Assembly (NCBI GenBank): GCA_965657335.1
Contig: CBFHOH010000004.1
Coordinates: 62,001-126,000 of the forward strand
Reading direction: 5' to 3'
DNA length: 64,000 nucleotides
Source of the DNA: UBA4582 sp965657335
Lineage (GTDB): Bacteria; Pseudomonadota; Gammaproteobacteria; Pseudomonadales; Azotimanducaceae
Below the pieces are notes generated by a model, which worked only from the letters and a program-made list of their open reading frames with translations, was not told the DNA's origin and ran no database searches. Of this stretch, positions 1 through 9,538 are shown piece after piece. The position numbers were made by a program, and so were the translations under genes. Each line of letters opens with the position of its first letter. Position 1 is the stretch's first letter.

Positions 1-1
1 A

Positions 2-577
2 CGAATTGAGTATGTTGATCAATTGCTCAAGGAAATTTATCCAGTGTTTGAAAGCGGCTTTGCAAAATATCTTCCGGCTGGTGGGCTTGAGCTCTATCAA
101 CGATTTGCAGGCAATTATTTGCAAATAAACAAGACACTTGCCGCCCGGAGTCCCTGGACCTTAGCGCATCAGGATTATCGCGTGGAGAACTTGATGTTTG
201 CACCGGGGGAAGCGGTAGTGCTTGACTGGCAAGGCATTGGTCGTGGACCAGGTGCCTATGATCTTGCCTATCTCCTGGGTGGCTCTATGGCGATAGACAA
301 AAGGCGCGAGCATGAAGCTGGGCTGGTGCAGGCTTATCAGAACACATTGGAATCCTCAGGTGTTACTGGTTATCCGATAGAAAAGTGTTGGGACGACTAT
401 GGCCATGCGCAATTGATGGGTGGGCTTGCTACAGCTATGGTGACAGCTGGGACGTTAGATTTAAGCAATGCGCGAGGTGTTGAACTAGTTGCGACAATGG
501 CAGAACGACATGGCCAGGCCGCACTTGACCATGACGGCCTTGCGAGGCTGAGCGCGATACTTTCCGACAGTATTTAG
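2..577 (+). CDS. APH-like phosphotransferase, 5' end outside window
   Basis: C-terminal part of an aminoglycoside-phosphotransferase/choline-kinase-fold protein. The reading frame is open from base 2 (R-I-E-Y-V-D-Q before the first TTG), so the true start lies upstream. The Brenner-type catalytic loop reads HQDYRVENLMF, with the catalytic Asp and the Asn that helps bind Mg, followed by the metal-binding Asp in VVLDWQGIGRGPGAYDLAYLL. The loop has Gln where the family usually has Gly (HGDxxxxN). A second paralogue with the canonical HGDYRTDNML lies at 32247-33311. Enzymes of this class phosphorylate small hydroxylated molecules. The catabolic neighbourhood suggests a substrate other than an antibiotic, but that is inference. 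Confidence 0.8.
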   Translation, partial: RIEYVDQLLKEIYPVFESGFAKYLPAGGLELYQRFAGNYLQINKTLAARSPWTLAHQDYRVENLMFAPGEAVVLDWQGIGRGPGAYDLAYLLGGSMAIDKRREHEAGLVQAYQNTLESSGVTGYPIEKCWDDYGHAQLMGGLATAMVTAGTLDLSNARGVELVATMAERHGQAALDHDGLARLSAILSDSI

Positions 578-670
578 TCCGATTATATAGTGATAGCAAC
601 ATAGTACAGCCTGTCTTTTTGGCGGGTGGCTAATAAAAATTAAAAGTTAAAAGTTAACCGAGGAAAACAT

Positions 671-2068
671 ATGACTACCGCTGAAGTAGCGTCATACAAC
701 AACCCTTTTTTAAAAGGAAACAATGAGCCTGTTTACGAAGAGATAACGACTACCGAGTTGGAAGTGATCGGTGAAGTACCAGCGGATATTTCGGGTAGTT
801 TCTTGCGAACGGGTCCTAACCCCTACTATGTCCCTGATGAAGCGAGGTATCACATATTTGATGGCGATGGGATGATTCATGGTGTTAACTTTAAGAACGG
901 AAAAGTCACTTACCGCAATCGTTTTGTTCAGTCAAAAGGATTGGATGAAGAGCGCGCGAAGGGCGAGTGGATCTACCCTGGCTTAAATATGTTGGGTGAA
1001 TACATTGCCAAGGGTGAGATGCCGGGTGTCAAAAACACGGGGAATACTGCCATGGTGTTTCACCAGGGGCAGCTCTATACAATGATGGAGGGTGGAACGC
1101 CGTATCGCATATCTCTGCCAGAACTTGAAACGGAAGGTGAGCATGATTTTGAAGGCACCGTCACGCACAACTTTACCGCTCATCCAAAAGTAGATGCGAA
1201 AACGGGTGAGATGATGACCTTCGGTTATGGACTCCAGCCTCCTTTTTTAAGCTACTCTGTTGTGGGTACCAATGGGCGGGCTTCGCACGCGACCGAAATT
1301 ACGATTCCCAAGCCGATCATGATGCATGACTGCGCTATCACCGAAAATTACACCATTTTCCCTGATCTTCCCCTCGTCTTCGATTTTGAAAAGATGATGA
1401 CCGGCGGTGGTTTGGTCGGTTGGGATCCTGACAATGGGTGTCGAATAGGCATTGTGCCGCGGTCTGGAGATGACAACACAATCCGCTGGTTTGAAATAGA
1501 AGAGAGTTTTCTTTTTCATGTCGCTAATGCTTTTGAAGAGGGCGATGAAGTCGTTTTTCAGGCATGTCGATCAGACCGTGGCGGTATTGTTACAGAAGAG
1601 GGTGTTGAGGTCAGAGATCAACTGGGACAGCTTCATGAATGGCGATTCAACATGCGCACCGGTGATGTTCAATCGACACCCATTGATCGTGAATTTCATT
1701 GCGACTTTCCTCGGATTAACGATGACTATGTTGGCTACAAAAATCGGTATACCTACGCTGCTCGCTTTAGGGTAGAAGCCACTCCAACCTTTGATGGTGA
1801 AATGAAATATGACAATGAGACTGGCGAAATTGCAATGCACTACTTTGGTGATAACGCGGAATCTGGAGAAGCTGTTTTTGTGCCAAGAATCGACTCTACC
1901 GATGAAGATGATGGCTACGTGATCTGTTTTGTGTACGACAGAATTTCCGGAACCAGTGAATGTCAGATTCTCGATGCGCAGAATTGGCATGCCGACCCCG
2001 TTGCCCGGATAAAAATTCCGCAAAGGGTGCCGCATGGTTTTCATGCAGCTTGGGTGCCACACAGCTAA
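671..2068 (+). CDS. Carotenoid oxygenase family protein (RPE65/lignostilbene dioxygenase type)
   Basis: Non-haem Fe(II) dioxygenase of 465 residues that would cleave a C=C bond in a carotenoid, apocarotenoid or stilbene-like substrate. The four iron-binding histidines of the seven-bladed propeller are visible: H171 (NFTAHPK), H219 (MMHDCAIT), H283 (LFHVANAFEEGD) and H458 near the end (VPHGFH). The N-terminal family signature GSFLRTGPNP is at about 42-51. No signal peptide is seen. The start ATG follows GAGG at a good distance. The next gene, an acyl-CoA ligase, could activate a carboxylic product, but it has its own promoter. Carotenoid and lignostilbene substrates cannot be separated from sequence alone. 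Confidence 0.9.
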   Translation: MTTAEVASYNNPFLKGNNEPVYEEITTTELEVIGEVPADISGSFLRTGPNPYYVPDEARYHIFDGDGMIHGVNFKNGKVTYRNRFVQSKGLDEERAKGEWIYPGLNMLGEYIAKGEMPGVKNTGNTAMVFHQGQLYTMMEGGTPYRISLPELETEGEHDFEGTVTHNFTAHPKVDAKTGEMMTFGYGLQPPFLSYSVVGTNGRASHATEITIPKPIMMHDCAITENYTIFPDLPLVFDFEKMMTGGGLVGWDPDNGCRIGIVPRSGDDNTIRWFEIEESFLFHVANAFEEGDEVVFQACRSDRGGIVTEEGVEVRDQLGQLHEWRFNMRTGDVQSTPIDREFHCDFPRINDDYVGYKNRYTYAARFRVEATPTFDGEMKYDNETGEIAMHYFGDNAESGEAVFVPRIDSTDEDDGYVICFVYDRISGTSECQILDAQNWHADPVARIKIPQRVPHGFHAAWVPHS

Positions 2069-2143
2069 AGCATAAAAATCCGCACCTGCGAAACTCGGGG
2101 TGTTTGAAGCAATAACGTGATGAGTTAGCCAGTTTGTCGAATA

Positions 2144-2184
2144 AAAAAGACAACTTTGACTGTTTTTTTTCATCTGGCTATCAT
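2144..2184 (+). promoter_or_regulatory. Promoter with 22-bp palindromic operator (site 1)
   Basis: Operator at 2144-2165: AAAAAGACA, ACTT spacer, TGACTGTTT. The right arm matches the island consensus exactly and the left arm matches 7 of 9. A -35 TTGACT (2156-2161) sits inside the right arm. After a 17-bp spacer comes a -10 TATCAT (2179-2184), followed by the CoA ligase ATG at 2229. The overlap of operator and -35 fits control of this promoter by the factor that binds the other six sites. Confidence 0.7.
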
Positions 2185-2228
2185 CCTATTCAAATCTAAA
2201 AAACCGATACTTCCACGGAGCAACCAAA

Positions 2229-3770
2229 ATGACATTTGCGCTGACTTATGCCGAACAAAATCCCGACCAGATAGCCATCAGAGATGAGCACAAGTCACTG
2301 CTTTGGTCAGAGGTGGATGACGTGCTCAATCGAGCAGTGAATGGACTCCGAGCATATGATCTTGGTCCTGACGTCAGAGTTGCAGTGTTCGCGGAAAATT
2401 CTGTGGAAACAGCGCTCGCGAACCTCGGTGGACTTGTGGCCGGTGCATCGGTGGTGCCCGTAAACTTTCATCTTACGGCAGAGGAAGTGGCTTATATTTT
2501 AAGTGATTCGGGCGCACGTGTACTCTTTGTCGGTCCTGAGACCGCTGAACGAGGAATCGAAGCGGCCGCCAATTCAGGTGTTCATACGGTTGTTGGTTGG
2601 TGCGATACCGAGGGTGTTTTGGCGTGGAGCGACTGGTTAGCTGGCAATAGTGCTGATCAGCCCGATCACGGTGTGCCACCGAAACCAAACCTTTTATACA
2701 CCTCAGGTACAACTGGTCGCCCGAAGGGGACTGAATTACCACCCACCATGTTTGCTGGGGGAGCGACGATTGATGAACATCTGGCGCTTTTCAAGGAAAG
2801 AACAATGGCGCGTATCCCTGCCGGTGCTGAGGTTGGTGCGCAGCTAGTAGTGGGTCCGATGTATCACACCGGGCCATTAAGCGCGACACGGCAACTGATA
2901 GCTGGGGTTCCCTCGGTGATTCTAAGCCGATTCAATGCAGAAAATACGCTGGCAGCGATCGAGCAATTCAAAATTGAATCTACGCTTATGGTGCCTACAC
3001 ACTTTGTAAGACTCTTGGCGCTGCCGCTAGACGTGCGGGAAAAGTATGATGTCAGCTCAATGAAAAGCATCAGTCACACAGGATCAAAGTGCCCTGTAGA
3101 TGTCAAACGGGAAATGATTGAATGGTTTGGGCCAGTTTTTCTGGATGCTTATGGCGCCAGTGAAGTGGGGACAACGTGTATGATTACGTCGGAAGAGTGG
3201 CTTCTACACCCGGGCTCTGTGGGTAAAGCCATCCCGCCATTTACCGCGTTGATTCTCGATGATGACGATAATACGCTGCCGCCGAATACTGAAGGCCGCT
3301 TGTTTTTCAAAGATGCAACCGGCAGGGGCGTTGTCTATCACAATGACCCTGAGAAATCGGCCGCCGCACATATCGCACCCGGAATCTTTACATTAGGTGA
3401 AATTGCCTATGTAGATGAAGAAGGTTACGTGTTTATCACGGATCGTTTTAGCGACATGGTTGTCTCTGGCGGGGTGAATATCTATCCGGCCGAGGCCGAG
3501 CAAGTGCTGATAGAGCACCCAGCGGTTCTGGACGTGGCTTGTATCGGTGTGCCTAACAAGGATATGGGTGAAGAACTAAAAGGGCTGGTTATCCCCAAGC
3601 CTGATGAGGTTTTGCCATCTGCAGATGCTATGGTTGCCTGGTGCCGAGAAAGGTTATCTCACTATAAGTGTCCGAGAACGCTTGAGTATGTTGAGGACCT
3701 CGGGCGAAATACGATGGGTAAGATTAATAAGCGCAAATTGCGTGCGCCTTACTGGCAAAATGTCGATTGA
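2229..3770 (+). CDS. AMP-dependent acyl-CoA synthetase/ligase
   Basis: Class I adenylate-forming enzyme of 513 residues, the usual length for fatty-acid or aryl CoA ligases. It would convert a carboxylic acid to its CoA thioester through an acyl-AMP. The P-loop motif YTSGTTGRPKGTE is at about 156-168, the A5-type motif DAYGASEVG at about 305, the hinge region ITDRFSDMVVSGGVNIYPAE at about 402-421, and the C-terminal GKINK carries the catalytic Lys near residue 500. It probably activates an acid made by the oxygenases of the island. The exact acid cannot be told from sequence. The gene has its own regulated promoter (site 1) and ends at a bidirectional terminator. Confidence 0.93.
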   Translation: MTFALTYAEQNPDQIAIRDEHKSLLWSEVDDVLNRAVNGLRAYDLGPDVRVAVFAENSVETALANLGGLVAGASVVPVNFHLTAEEVAYILSDSGARVLFVGPETAERGIEAAANSGVHTVVGWCDTEGVLAWSDWLAGNSADQPDHGVPPKPNLLYTSGTTGRPKGTELPPTMFAGGATIDEHLALFKERTMARIPAGAEVGAQLVVGPMYHTGPLSATRQLIAGVPSVILSRFNAENTLAAIEQFKIESTLMVPTHFVRLLALPLDVREKYDVSSMKSISHTGSKCPVDVKREMIEWFGPVFLDAYGASEVGTTCMITSEEWLLHPGSVGKAIPPFTALILDDDDNTLPPNTEGRLFFKDATGRGVVYHNDPEKSAAAHIAPGIFTLGEIAYVDEEGYVFITDRFSDMVVSGGVNIYPAEAEQVLIEHPAVLDVACIGVPNKDMGEELKGLVIPKPDEVLPSADAMVAWCRERLSHYKCPRTLEYVEDLGRNTMGKINKRKLRAPYWQNVD

Positions 3771-3800
3771 GGGCTTAGCAACGGTATAAATCACAAGCAA

Positions 3801-3831
3801 AAAAAAGCCCGGTTAAACCGGGCTTTTTTTT
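3801..3831. terminator. Bidirectional rho-independent terminator
   Basis: The hairpin GCCCGGT-TAA-ACCGGGC is flanked by an A-run on the left and a T-run on the right. It can therefore terminate both the CoA ligase (plus strand) and the convergent TonB receptor (minus strand, stop at 3840). Confidence 0.93.
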
Positions 3832-3839
3832 AATAAAGT

Positions 3840-6239
3840 TTACATTTCGTAGGTGAATTCAAGTCCAAAAGTTCTTCCCTGATTAATGATACCTGCAGCA
3901 AAAAGGTCCGCAATCGGAATGCCAACTTCAACCTGATCGTCAGTCAGATTTCGTCCGTACGCGACGATAGAGAAATTATCCGCATGATATCCAATAGATG
4001 CAGTAAGGTCTTCAGAGGAGTCCCTGTGTCCGAACTCGGTATTGAGCAAATTTTCGCTGTCATCAACCATTGCATGTTTTGCGTACAGTTCTACTTGGCC
4101 ACTGCCCAGCTCAACAATATAGCTTGCGCCGAAACCAAGTGTGAACTCAGGCGTATCTCTGGGTCTTAGGCTTGTTGCGTCAGATGTACTAAAGTCATCG
4201 TCTGTTAAGTCCAGGTCTGTTTCAAACTTCCCGTACTTCGCATCAAGATAACCGTAATTCAGGAAAAGTCTCAGACGTTCTGTTGCTTGAAATTCTGTTT
4301 CCAGTTCTATTCCCTTGTAAGTTGCGTCTGATACGTTGTTGAAGATTGTCGCGACAGTGTTGGTAGTAGGGTCGAATGATATTGAAGATTCCTGTTTGTC
4401 TGTGAAGTCGTTGAAAAAGCCGACGACATTCAGTCTCAGACGTCCATCCATCATCATACTCTTGTAGCCCAATTCGTAAGAATTGGCGTACTCGGGCTGA
4501 TATTGGTCTCTCACAAAGTCTGCGATATTTTGATTGGTGCCAAAGAAACCACCGGAATGAAACCCTTCGGAATAGGTGCCAAAAACGATCGCATTGTCAT
4601 TCAGTTGATAAGTGAGGCCAACCTTGGGAGACAGCTCGGTCCAGGTGTTGTCAAGATCAGCAAAAGCGGGATAAGCAAAAGCATCTTGTCTTTCCACGGT
4701 GGTTAAGTAAGCCTGTCCCGCAAGAAAGTCTTTCTCTTCGCGAGTCCAGCGCACTCCTAAAGTTAATGTCCAGTCTTCAGCGAATTGCCAATCGCCCTGA
4801 ACAAAGGCAGCAACTGAAGTCGTTTCTTGGGTTTCATAAAGCACCTGAACCAAATCGGAATCTAGACCAGGATAAGCTGGCACGCCTGTGTCGCAGAAAA
4901 GTCCAATTGCGCCGCCCTGACAGAGTCCCCAATAGGTGAGTCCTGGCGCTGGTGGAGGTGCAAATGCAAACAAACCGCCCAACCGGTTCTGCCAGAATGA
5001 TCCACCTGTGCGCCAGTCACGATCGAACTCGCTGTTAAAGTAATAAACACCTGCAGTAAAAGTGAAATCGTCGTAGCTGCCGTCTAGTCGCAGCTCCTGA
5101 CTCAGCTGGTCAAAGTCATTGAATTTTTCAATGGTGATAAATGGCGCTGCCGAACCGTCAAAATCAAAGATGCCGTATTCTGTTAGATCGCGGTAGCCAG
5201 TCGTCGATACAAGTGAAAGATTGTCATTGAGATCAAGTTTCATCGACAGCGTGAAGGCTGTCGTATCAAGCTCAGCGGCATTTCTTGTGTCGTTTTCAGA
5301 TACATTAGACTGCGCTAAGGTTGTTCTACAAGCGTCAGGGAAGCTAAACAGCTGTGTGGCGTCGCACATTTGAAAGCCACCACTTAAGTCGGAATCCCGA
5401 AGTCCTGTGGGTGGCGCAGCAACACCAGCTGCCAAGTTGTAATTTGTGTTGTATGCGCTTAGATCGCTTTGATCTAAAAATTTCTCGATGGTTAACAACG
5501 CCTCGAAGTCATCGTTAGGTGTGAACAGGAATGTCGCGCCATAACTTTTGTAGTCGGTGGCGCCATTCTTGCCGCCTAGTGTGATGTTTTCAGTGAACCC
5601 ATCGTCCTGAATATAGGAGCCAAATAGCTTAAGCGCTAGTTTGTCTTCAACGAGCGAGGTATTAAAAACGCCCCGGAATTCTCGTTGTCCATCTTGTCCA
5701 ACGGTCGCTTTAACGCGGGCGCCAAGTTCTCCTGTGGGTCGGCTACGGATGACGTGAATTACGCCGCCAACCGTGTTTTTGCCAAATAGCGTGCCCTGAG
5801 GTCCTCGTAAGATCTCAACACGTTCAAGATCGAAGTTTTCGAGTACTTGACCGGCGAGCGAACCTAGATAGATACCGTCGATCATTACGCCAATGGGAGC
5901 ATCGAGTGAATTGTCGTCGGTGCGGCTTGGGCTAATACCCCGCATGGCGATGACCGCGCCGCCGCCGCCTCGCGCACCGTCTTCTCCAATCTGTACGTTT
6001 GGAGCAAAGCCGTTAAGGTCTGTGATGTCGCGGATTGTGGCGCTCGCCAATTCTTTCGTGAGAGCCGTGATAGCGATCGGTACCGTTTGCGCTGATTCTT
6101 CTATTTTTCGCGCTGTAACCGTGACTTCTTCAAGGGCGATACTCTCCGATTCGGCGGCCCATGTTGGTGCTGTTGTGATGGTAGACGATAGTGCAGCGAG
6201 TAATGCGAGTCGTACGTTTTTGCTGATTGACCTAATCAT
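3840..6239 (-). CDS. TonB-dependent outer-membrane receptor 1
   Basis: 799-residue TonB-dependent receptor. A Sec signal peptide (cleavage near residue 28, after TWA) is followed by a TonB box EEVTVTARK at 37-45. The plug domain includes the family signature VEILRGPQGTLFGKNTVGG, and a long beta-barrel rich in aromatic strands ends FTYEM. It would import a ligand too large or too hydrophobic for porins into the periplasm, using TonB-ExbBD energy. The start has a strong SD (GGGGAAAC). Its promoter region holds palindromic site 2 at 6348-6369. It belongs with the receptors at 14666 and 25538. The catabolic context favours an organic nutrient over a siderophore, which is inference. Confidence 0.93.
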   Translation of the reverse strand: MIRSISKNVRLALLAALSSTITTAPTWAAESESIALEEVTVTARKIEESAQTVPIAITALTKELASATIRDITDLNGFAPNVQIGEDGARGGGGAVIAMRGISPSRTDDNSLDAPIGVMIDGIYLGSLAGQVLENFDLERVEILRGPQGTLFGKNTVGGVIHVIRSRPTGELGARVKATVGQDGQREFRGVFNTSLVEDKLALKLFGSYIQDDGFTENITLGGKNGATDYKSYGATFLFTPNDDFEALLTIEKFLDQSDLSAYNTNYNLAAGVAAPPTGLRDSDLSGGFQMCDATQLFSFPDACRTTLAQSNVSENDTRNAAELDTTAFTLSMKLDLNDNLSLVSTTGYRDLTEYGIFDFDGSAAPFITIEKFNDFDQLSQELRLDGSYDDFTFTAGVYYFNSEFDRDWRTGGSFWQNRLGGLFAFAPPPAPGLTYWGLCQGGAIGLFCDTGVPAYPGLDSDLVQVLYETQETTSVAAFVQGDWQFAEDWTLTLGVRWTREEKDFLAGQAYLTTVERQDAFAYPAFADLDNTWTELSPKVGLTYQLNDNAIVFGTYSEGFHSGGFFGTNQNIADFVRDQYQPEYANSYELGYKSMMMDGRLRLNVVGFFNDFTDKQESSISFDPTTNTVATIFNNVSDATYKGIELETEFQATERLRLFLNYGYLDAKYGKFETDLDLTDDDFSTSDATSLRPRDTPEFTLGFGASYIVELGSGQVELYAKHAMVDDSENLLNTEFGHRDSSEDLTASIGYHADNFSIVAYGRNLTDDQVEVGIPIADLFAAGIINQGRTFGLEFTYEM

Positions 6240-6563
6240 TCTGTTTCCCCGGCATGCTTTTATTATTGTTAAGACTATCTCGTAATGCTGTTCCTAATGG
6301 TGATGTGTTCTGTGCTTTATGTGTTGTGTATCGTCATGTTCCGATTAAAAAAATCAGAGCTGACGGTTTTTTATAGAATATGTGAAGCGACTAGTCAACA
6401 ACTAACTAGTAAATATCTGTTTGACGCTTCATTCAGCCAAAATTGCTGCTATGTGGACTGAATAAAGCGTTTTTTTGGGCGATACAGGTGAAATTGAGGA
6501 GCAAAGGCTCTCGAAAGCCAACTCACCGATTAGTTGGCGGAGGGTCAAGTGTGCGTCTACCAA
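6240..6563. other. Gene-free stretch with regulatory palindromes
   Basis: No gene is seen here. The stretch holds operator site 2 (6348-6369) and, further from the receptor, two copies of ACTAGT about 15 bp apart near 6390-6410. The DNA between them is AT-rich. It separates the receptor from the minus-strand SnoaL-like gene, whose stop is at 6564. Confidence 0.6.
6348..6369 (-). promoter_or_regulatory. 22-bp palindromic operator (site 2)
   Basis: Arms AAAAAATCA and TGACGGTTT are separated by GAGC, the same 9-4-9 layout as the other sites. It lies 108 bp upstream of the ATG of TonB receptor 1. The arms differ from the consensus at two positions (left) and one position (right). Confidence 0.65.
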
Positions 6564-6974
6564 TCAGGTTTCTTCTACGTCTAAAATTTCGTAGATTCTT
6601 TTCTGGAAATACCAACGATCATTTTCGCGCACGTAGTCATCACTGTATTTACCTGTAATTTTGCGTTTTGAGCCGTCTTTTCCGTTTAAGAATTCCTGTT
6701 GGTACCAGGTACCTGTGGCGGAATCACCTTCAATAATTATGGGTCCGGCAGATGCGAAGAAACCGACAAAAGAGAATCCAGACATGGTCTGCTCCCAGAT
6801 CGGGAAGAAGTTGTCGAGTCCTTGGATTTCTCCCGCACCGGGTAGACTCCAAATGGCGTCTGCGAGCCAATTCGACCGCCAAGCATCTCCATCGAAACGC
6901 ATCACTGCGTCGTTATAGGATTCTATCAATTCGCGAATTGCCAACCTATCCTCGAGTGGACCCTGACTAATCAT
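6564..6974 (-). CDS. SnoaL-like / NTF2-fold protein
   Basis: 136-residue single-domain protein of the NTF2/SnoaL-like superfamily. Family features are an N-terminal helix (DRLAIRELIESYNDAVMRFD), a W-rich stretch SNWLADAIWSLPG and a C-terminal strand pair with GKYSDDYVRENDRWYFQKR. Members include polyketide cyclases, dehydratases, LinA-like dehydrochlorinases and ring-hydroxylating dioxygenase beta subunits, so the reaction cannot be fixed. The start has AGGAG six bases upstream. It is divergent from the SDR at 7221. A distant paralogue lies at 31799. Confidence 0.8.
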   Translation of the reverse strand: MISQGPLEDRLAIRELIESYNDAVMRFDGDAWRSNWLADAIWSLPGAGEIQGLDNFFPIWEQTMSGFSFVGFFASAGPIIIEGDSATGTWYQQEFLNGKDGSKRKITGKYSDDYVRENDRWYFQKRIYEILDVEET

Positions 6975-7220
6975 TTTATACTCCTTATTTTATCGACTTG
7001 GATTTGGTTAGCACAATAGTATAGTTTGTTCGCTGCCAGAAACAGGCGAAACTTGCTGAAAATGATAAAACAGAAAAGTAAGCGTGCTTAATTAGTTTGA
7101 GAAAGGTTTTGGAAACTAGGCAACGCAGAGGTTTTATCTTTGCATTGACGGGCTTTAATTTAATGACGCGCTCGGAATCAAAATAATTGCTCGAATTCTA
7201 AAAACACAGAGGAGAAAAAT

Positions 7221-8057
7221 ATGACAGGTAGACTCAACGGTAAAATCGTCGCGATAACCGGCGCCGCTAGCGGCTTTGGTGAGGCGGCAGCGATTCGTTT
7301 TGTTGCTGAGGGTGCGCAGGTTGTGCTCGGCGATATTCAGGAAGATGCGGGCAAAAAAGTGGCTGCAGCACTCGGCGACGCTGCTCGCTTTGTTCCTTGC
7401 AATGTCACCAAGGAAGAGGAAGTCGCAAATCTCATTGACACGGCAGTTTCGGAATTCGGTCAGCTTGACGTGATGTACAACAACGCAGGTATTGTGGGGG
7501 CTGCAGGACCCATTGCGACCACCGTGTCTGAAGAGTGGAAATTTACGCTAGATATTCTTTTGAATGGCGTTTACTACGGTTGTAAACACGCCGCTAGGGT
7601 GATGATTCCGCGTGGCCGCGGCTCGATTATCAGTATGTCTAGCACGGCAGGTATTATGGGCGGGCTTGGGCCTCACGCCTATGCGACAGCCAAGCATGGT
7701 GTCATAGGACTGACAAAAAATATTGCTTGCGAGCTGGCCCAACATGGCATCCGCGCGAATGCTATTTCTCCCGCCGGTATGGCAACGCCAATGGTCGCAG
7801 CGCTTAGGGGCGATCCAACGGCGATTGAGGAGACGAAGAAAGGATTAGCGGCCAGTTCACCTTTGAAAGGGCGTGCAGGCGTCGCCGATGATGTGGTCAA
7901 CGCTGCGCTTTGGCTCGCTAGTGACGAATCGGGCTATACCTCTGGACATACCCTGACAACGGATGCTGGCCTCACCATCGGTTCTGGCAATGTCACGCCT
8001 TTTGAGGAGTATCAGCCCATCATTCGGGAAGCCGGAAAGCGCGGTTTGGATAATTAA
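7221..8057 (+). CDS. SDR-family NAD(P)-dependent oxidoreductase
   Basis: Classical short-chain dehydrogenase of 278 residues. The Rossmann motif TGAASGFG is at 13-20, the structural NNAG at about 89-92, the catalytic Ser at about 141 (SMSSTAG) and Y154-ATA-K158. It would interconvert an alcohol and a ketone. The C-terminal tail (about 260-278) is somewhat longer than in minimal SDRs. The SD AGGAG is seven bases before the ATG. It lies 117 bp before the Rieske oxygenase at 8175, which has its own operator, so dihydrodiol or alcohol oxidation downstream of that oxygenase is plausible but unproven. Confidence 0.9.
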   Translation: MTGRLNGKIVAITGAASGFGEAAAIRFVAEGAQVVLGDIQEDAGKKVAAALGDAARFVPCNVTKEEEVANLIDTAVSEFGQLDVMYNNAGIVGAAGPIATTVSEEWKFTLDILLNGVYYGCKHAARVMIPRGRGSIISMSSTAGIMGGLGPHAYATAKHGVIGLTKNIACELAQHGIRANAISPAGMATPMVAALRGDPTAIEETKKGLAASSPLKGRAGVADDVVNAALWLASDESGYTSGHTLTTDAGLTIGSGNVTPFEEYQPIIREAGKRGLDN

Positions 8058-8134
8058 CGCATAGGTTGTGCCGCGCCTGTTGCAAAGCATTTTTCTTGAG
8101 GCATTTTCATTACGTCAGAGTTCAAGTAGACTAA

Positions 8135-8156
8135 AAACAATCACTACTGACTGTTT
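8135..8156 (+). promoter_or_regulatory. 22-bp palindromic operator (site 3)
   Basis: AAACAATCA, spacer CTAC, TGACTGTTT. The arms are complementary at 8 of 9 positions. It sits only 18 bp before the Rieske start codon, so a bound protein would block transcript initiation or elongation, or cover the leader. This position favours a repressor. Confidence 0.75.
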
Positions 8157-8174
8157 ATTTGAAAGGTAAGACAG

Positions 8175-9536
8175 ATGTCCGAAATGTTAAAGAATGAGGA
8201 TCTCGATCCAGATACTATGCCGCGCTCTCCTGGAGTGACGTATCAGGAGTTGCTTGATCAAGATTCTCACAGTGTGCCTGATGTTCTCAGGATGGAATCT
8301 CCTAAAGATTTGGGATTGCCTGAGTACTCAATTAATCGTTACATTTCTGCGGATTATCACCAGAAAGAAGTGGAGCGCCTCTGGAAAAAGGTCTGGCAAT
8401 TTACTTGTCGAGAAGAAGATATACCCGAGCCAGGCGATCACTATCGTTATGATATTGCTGGCATCTCTTTCCTGGTTGTACGAACGGAAAGTGGTGAGAT
8501 AAAGGCCTACCCCAATGCCTGCTTACACCGCGGACGTATGCTCAAAGAGTTTGATGGTAACGCCACAGAGTTAAGGTGTCCTTTTCATGGTTTTGCTTGG
8601 CATCTAGACGGCTGTCTCAAGGATTTCCCCTCCGCATGGGATTTTCCGCAAATCAAGAATGACGAATTTTCTTTGCCGGAAATACCCGTTGCGATCTGGG
8701 CAGGATTCGTTTTTATCAACCCTGATCAAGGTTGCGCGCCTTTTGATGAGTTTATTTCGGATCTGGCAGGTCAGTTTGAAAGGTGGGATTTGGGCGCGTT
8801 GTATAAGGAAGCACACGTCGCCAAAATTATGCCCTGTAACTGGAAGATTGCTCAGGAAGCGTTCTGTGAGGCCTACCATGTCAACGCGACTCACCCGCAA
8901 ATCATGCGTGGGATCGGTGATACAAACAGTCAGGTTGATATTTGGGACAACTGCGCCCGGGTGATTACGCCTGGTATTACGCCAAGTCCATTGTTGGATT
9001 ACGAGATCACTGATGAAGACATGCTGCGTGCGATGATGGATTTGCCACCCGAAGCAGAAGTGCCGAAAGTGCCTGAAGGTATGAATGCGCGGGCGTTTAT
9101 GGCGGCCATTAGTCGTGAGGGTTTGCGGCCATCTGCTGGCGCCAAGGTTGACGAGTATTGCGACGCTGAAATCGTTGATAGCATTGACTATACCCAGTTC
9201 CCTAATTTTCATCCCTGGGGCGCCTTCAATAAAATTGTGTATCGGTTTCGACCAAATGGTAACGATCATCGATCGTGCATCATGGAATGCCTGCAACTAC
9301 TGCCGTTCAGTGGAGAGCGCCCACCAGCGGCGAAAGTACATTGGCTGAAAGAAGATGAAAAGTGGTCCAGTGCACTCGGCTTTCTTGGCAAGGTGTTCGA
9401 TCAAGACTCTTTCAATATGCCCAAGGTACAAATGGGGCTGGAATCGACTTATAAGCCCGGCATTACGTTATCAGGTTATCAAGAGAGCAAAGTTCGTTGG
9501 TTGCATCAAAAATTTACAGAATGGGTAGGTGATTAA
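8175..9536 (+). CDS. Rieske oxygenase alpha subunit (ring-hydroxylating type)
   Basis: 453-residue oxygenase component. The Rieske [2Fe-2S] ligands are C116-x-H118 (CLHRGR) and C135-xx-H138 (CPFHGF). The mononuclear iron site follows as EAYHVNATH with H235 and H240. It would insert oxygen into an organic substrate with electrons from a ferredoxin/reductase, neither of which is in this window. It is a clear paralogue of the 37221 gene: both share CREEDIPE, CLHRGR and ATHPQIM. Strong upstream control by site 3 is likely. The product may be a mono- or dioxygenase. Confidence 0.93.
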   Translation: MSEMLKNEDLDPDTMPRSPGVTYQELLDQDSHSVPDVLRMESPKDLGLPEYSINRYISADYHQKEVERLWKKVWQFTCREEDIPEPGDHYRYDIAGISFLVVRTESGEIKAYPNACLHRGRMLKEFDGNATELRCPFHGFAWHLDGCLKDFPSAWDFPQIKNDEFSLPEIPVAIWAGFVFINPDQGCAPFDEFISDLAGQFERWDLGALYKEAHVAKIMPCNWKIAQEAFCEAYHVNATHPQIMRGIGDTNSQVDIWDNCARVITPGITPSPLLDYEITDEDMLRAMMDLPPEAEVPKVPEGMNARAFMAAISREGLRPSAGAKVDEYCDAEIVDSIDYTQFPNFHPWGAFNKIVYRFRPNGNDHRSCIMECLQLLPFSGERPPAAKVHWLKEDEKWSSALGFLGKVFDQDSFNMPKVQMGLESTYKPGITLSGYQESKVRWLHQKFTEWVGD

Positions 9537-9538
9537 AT

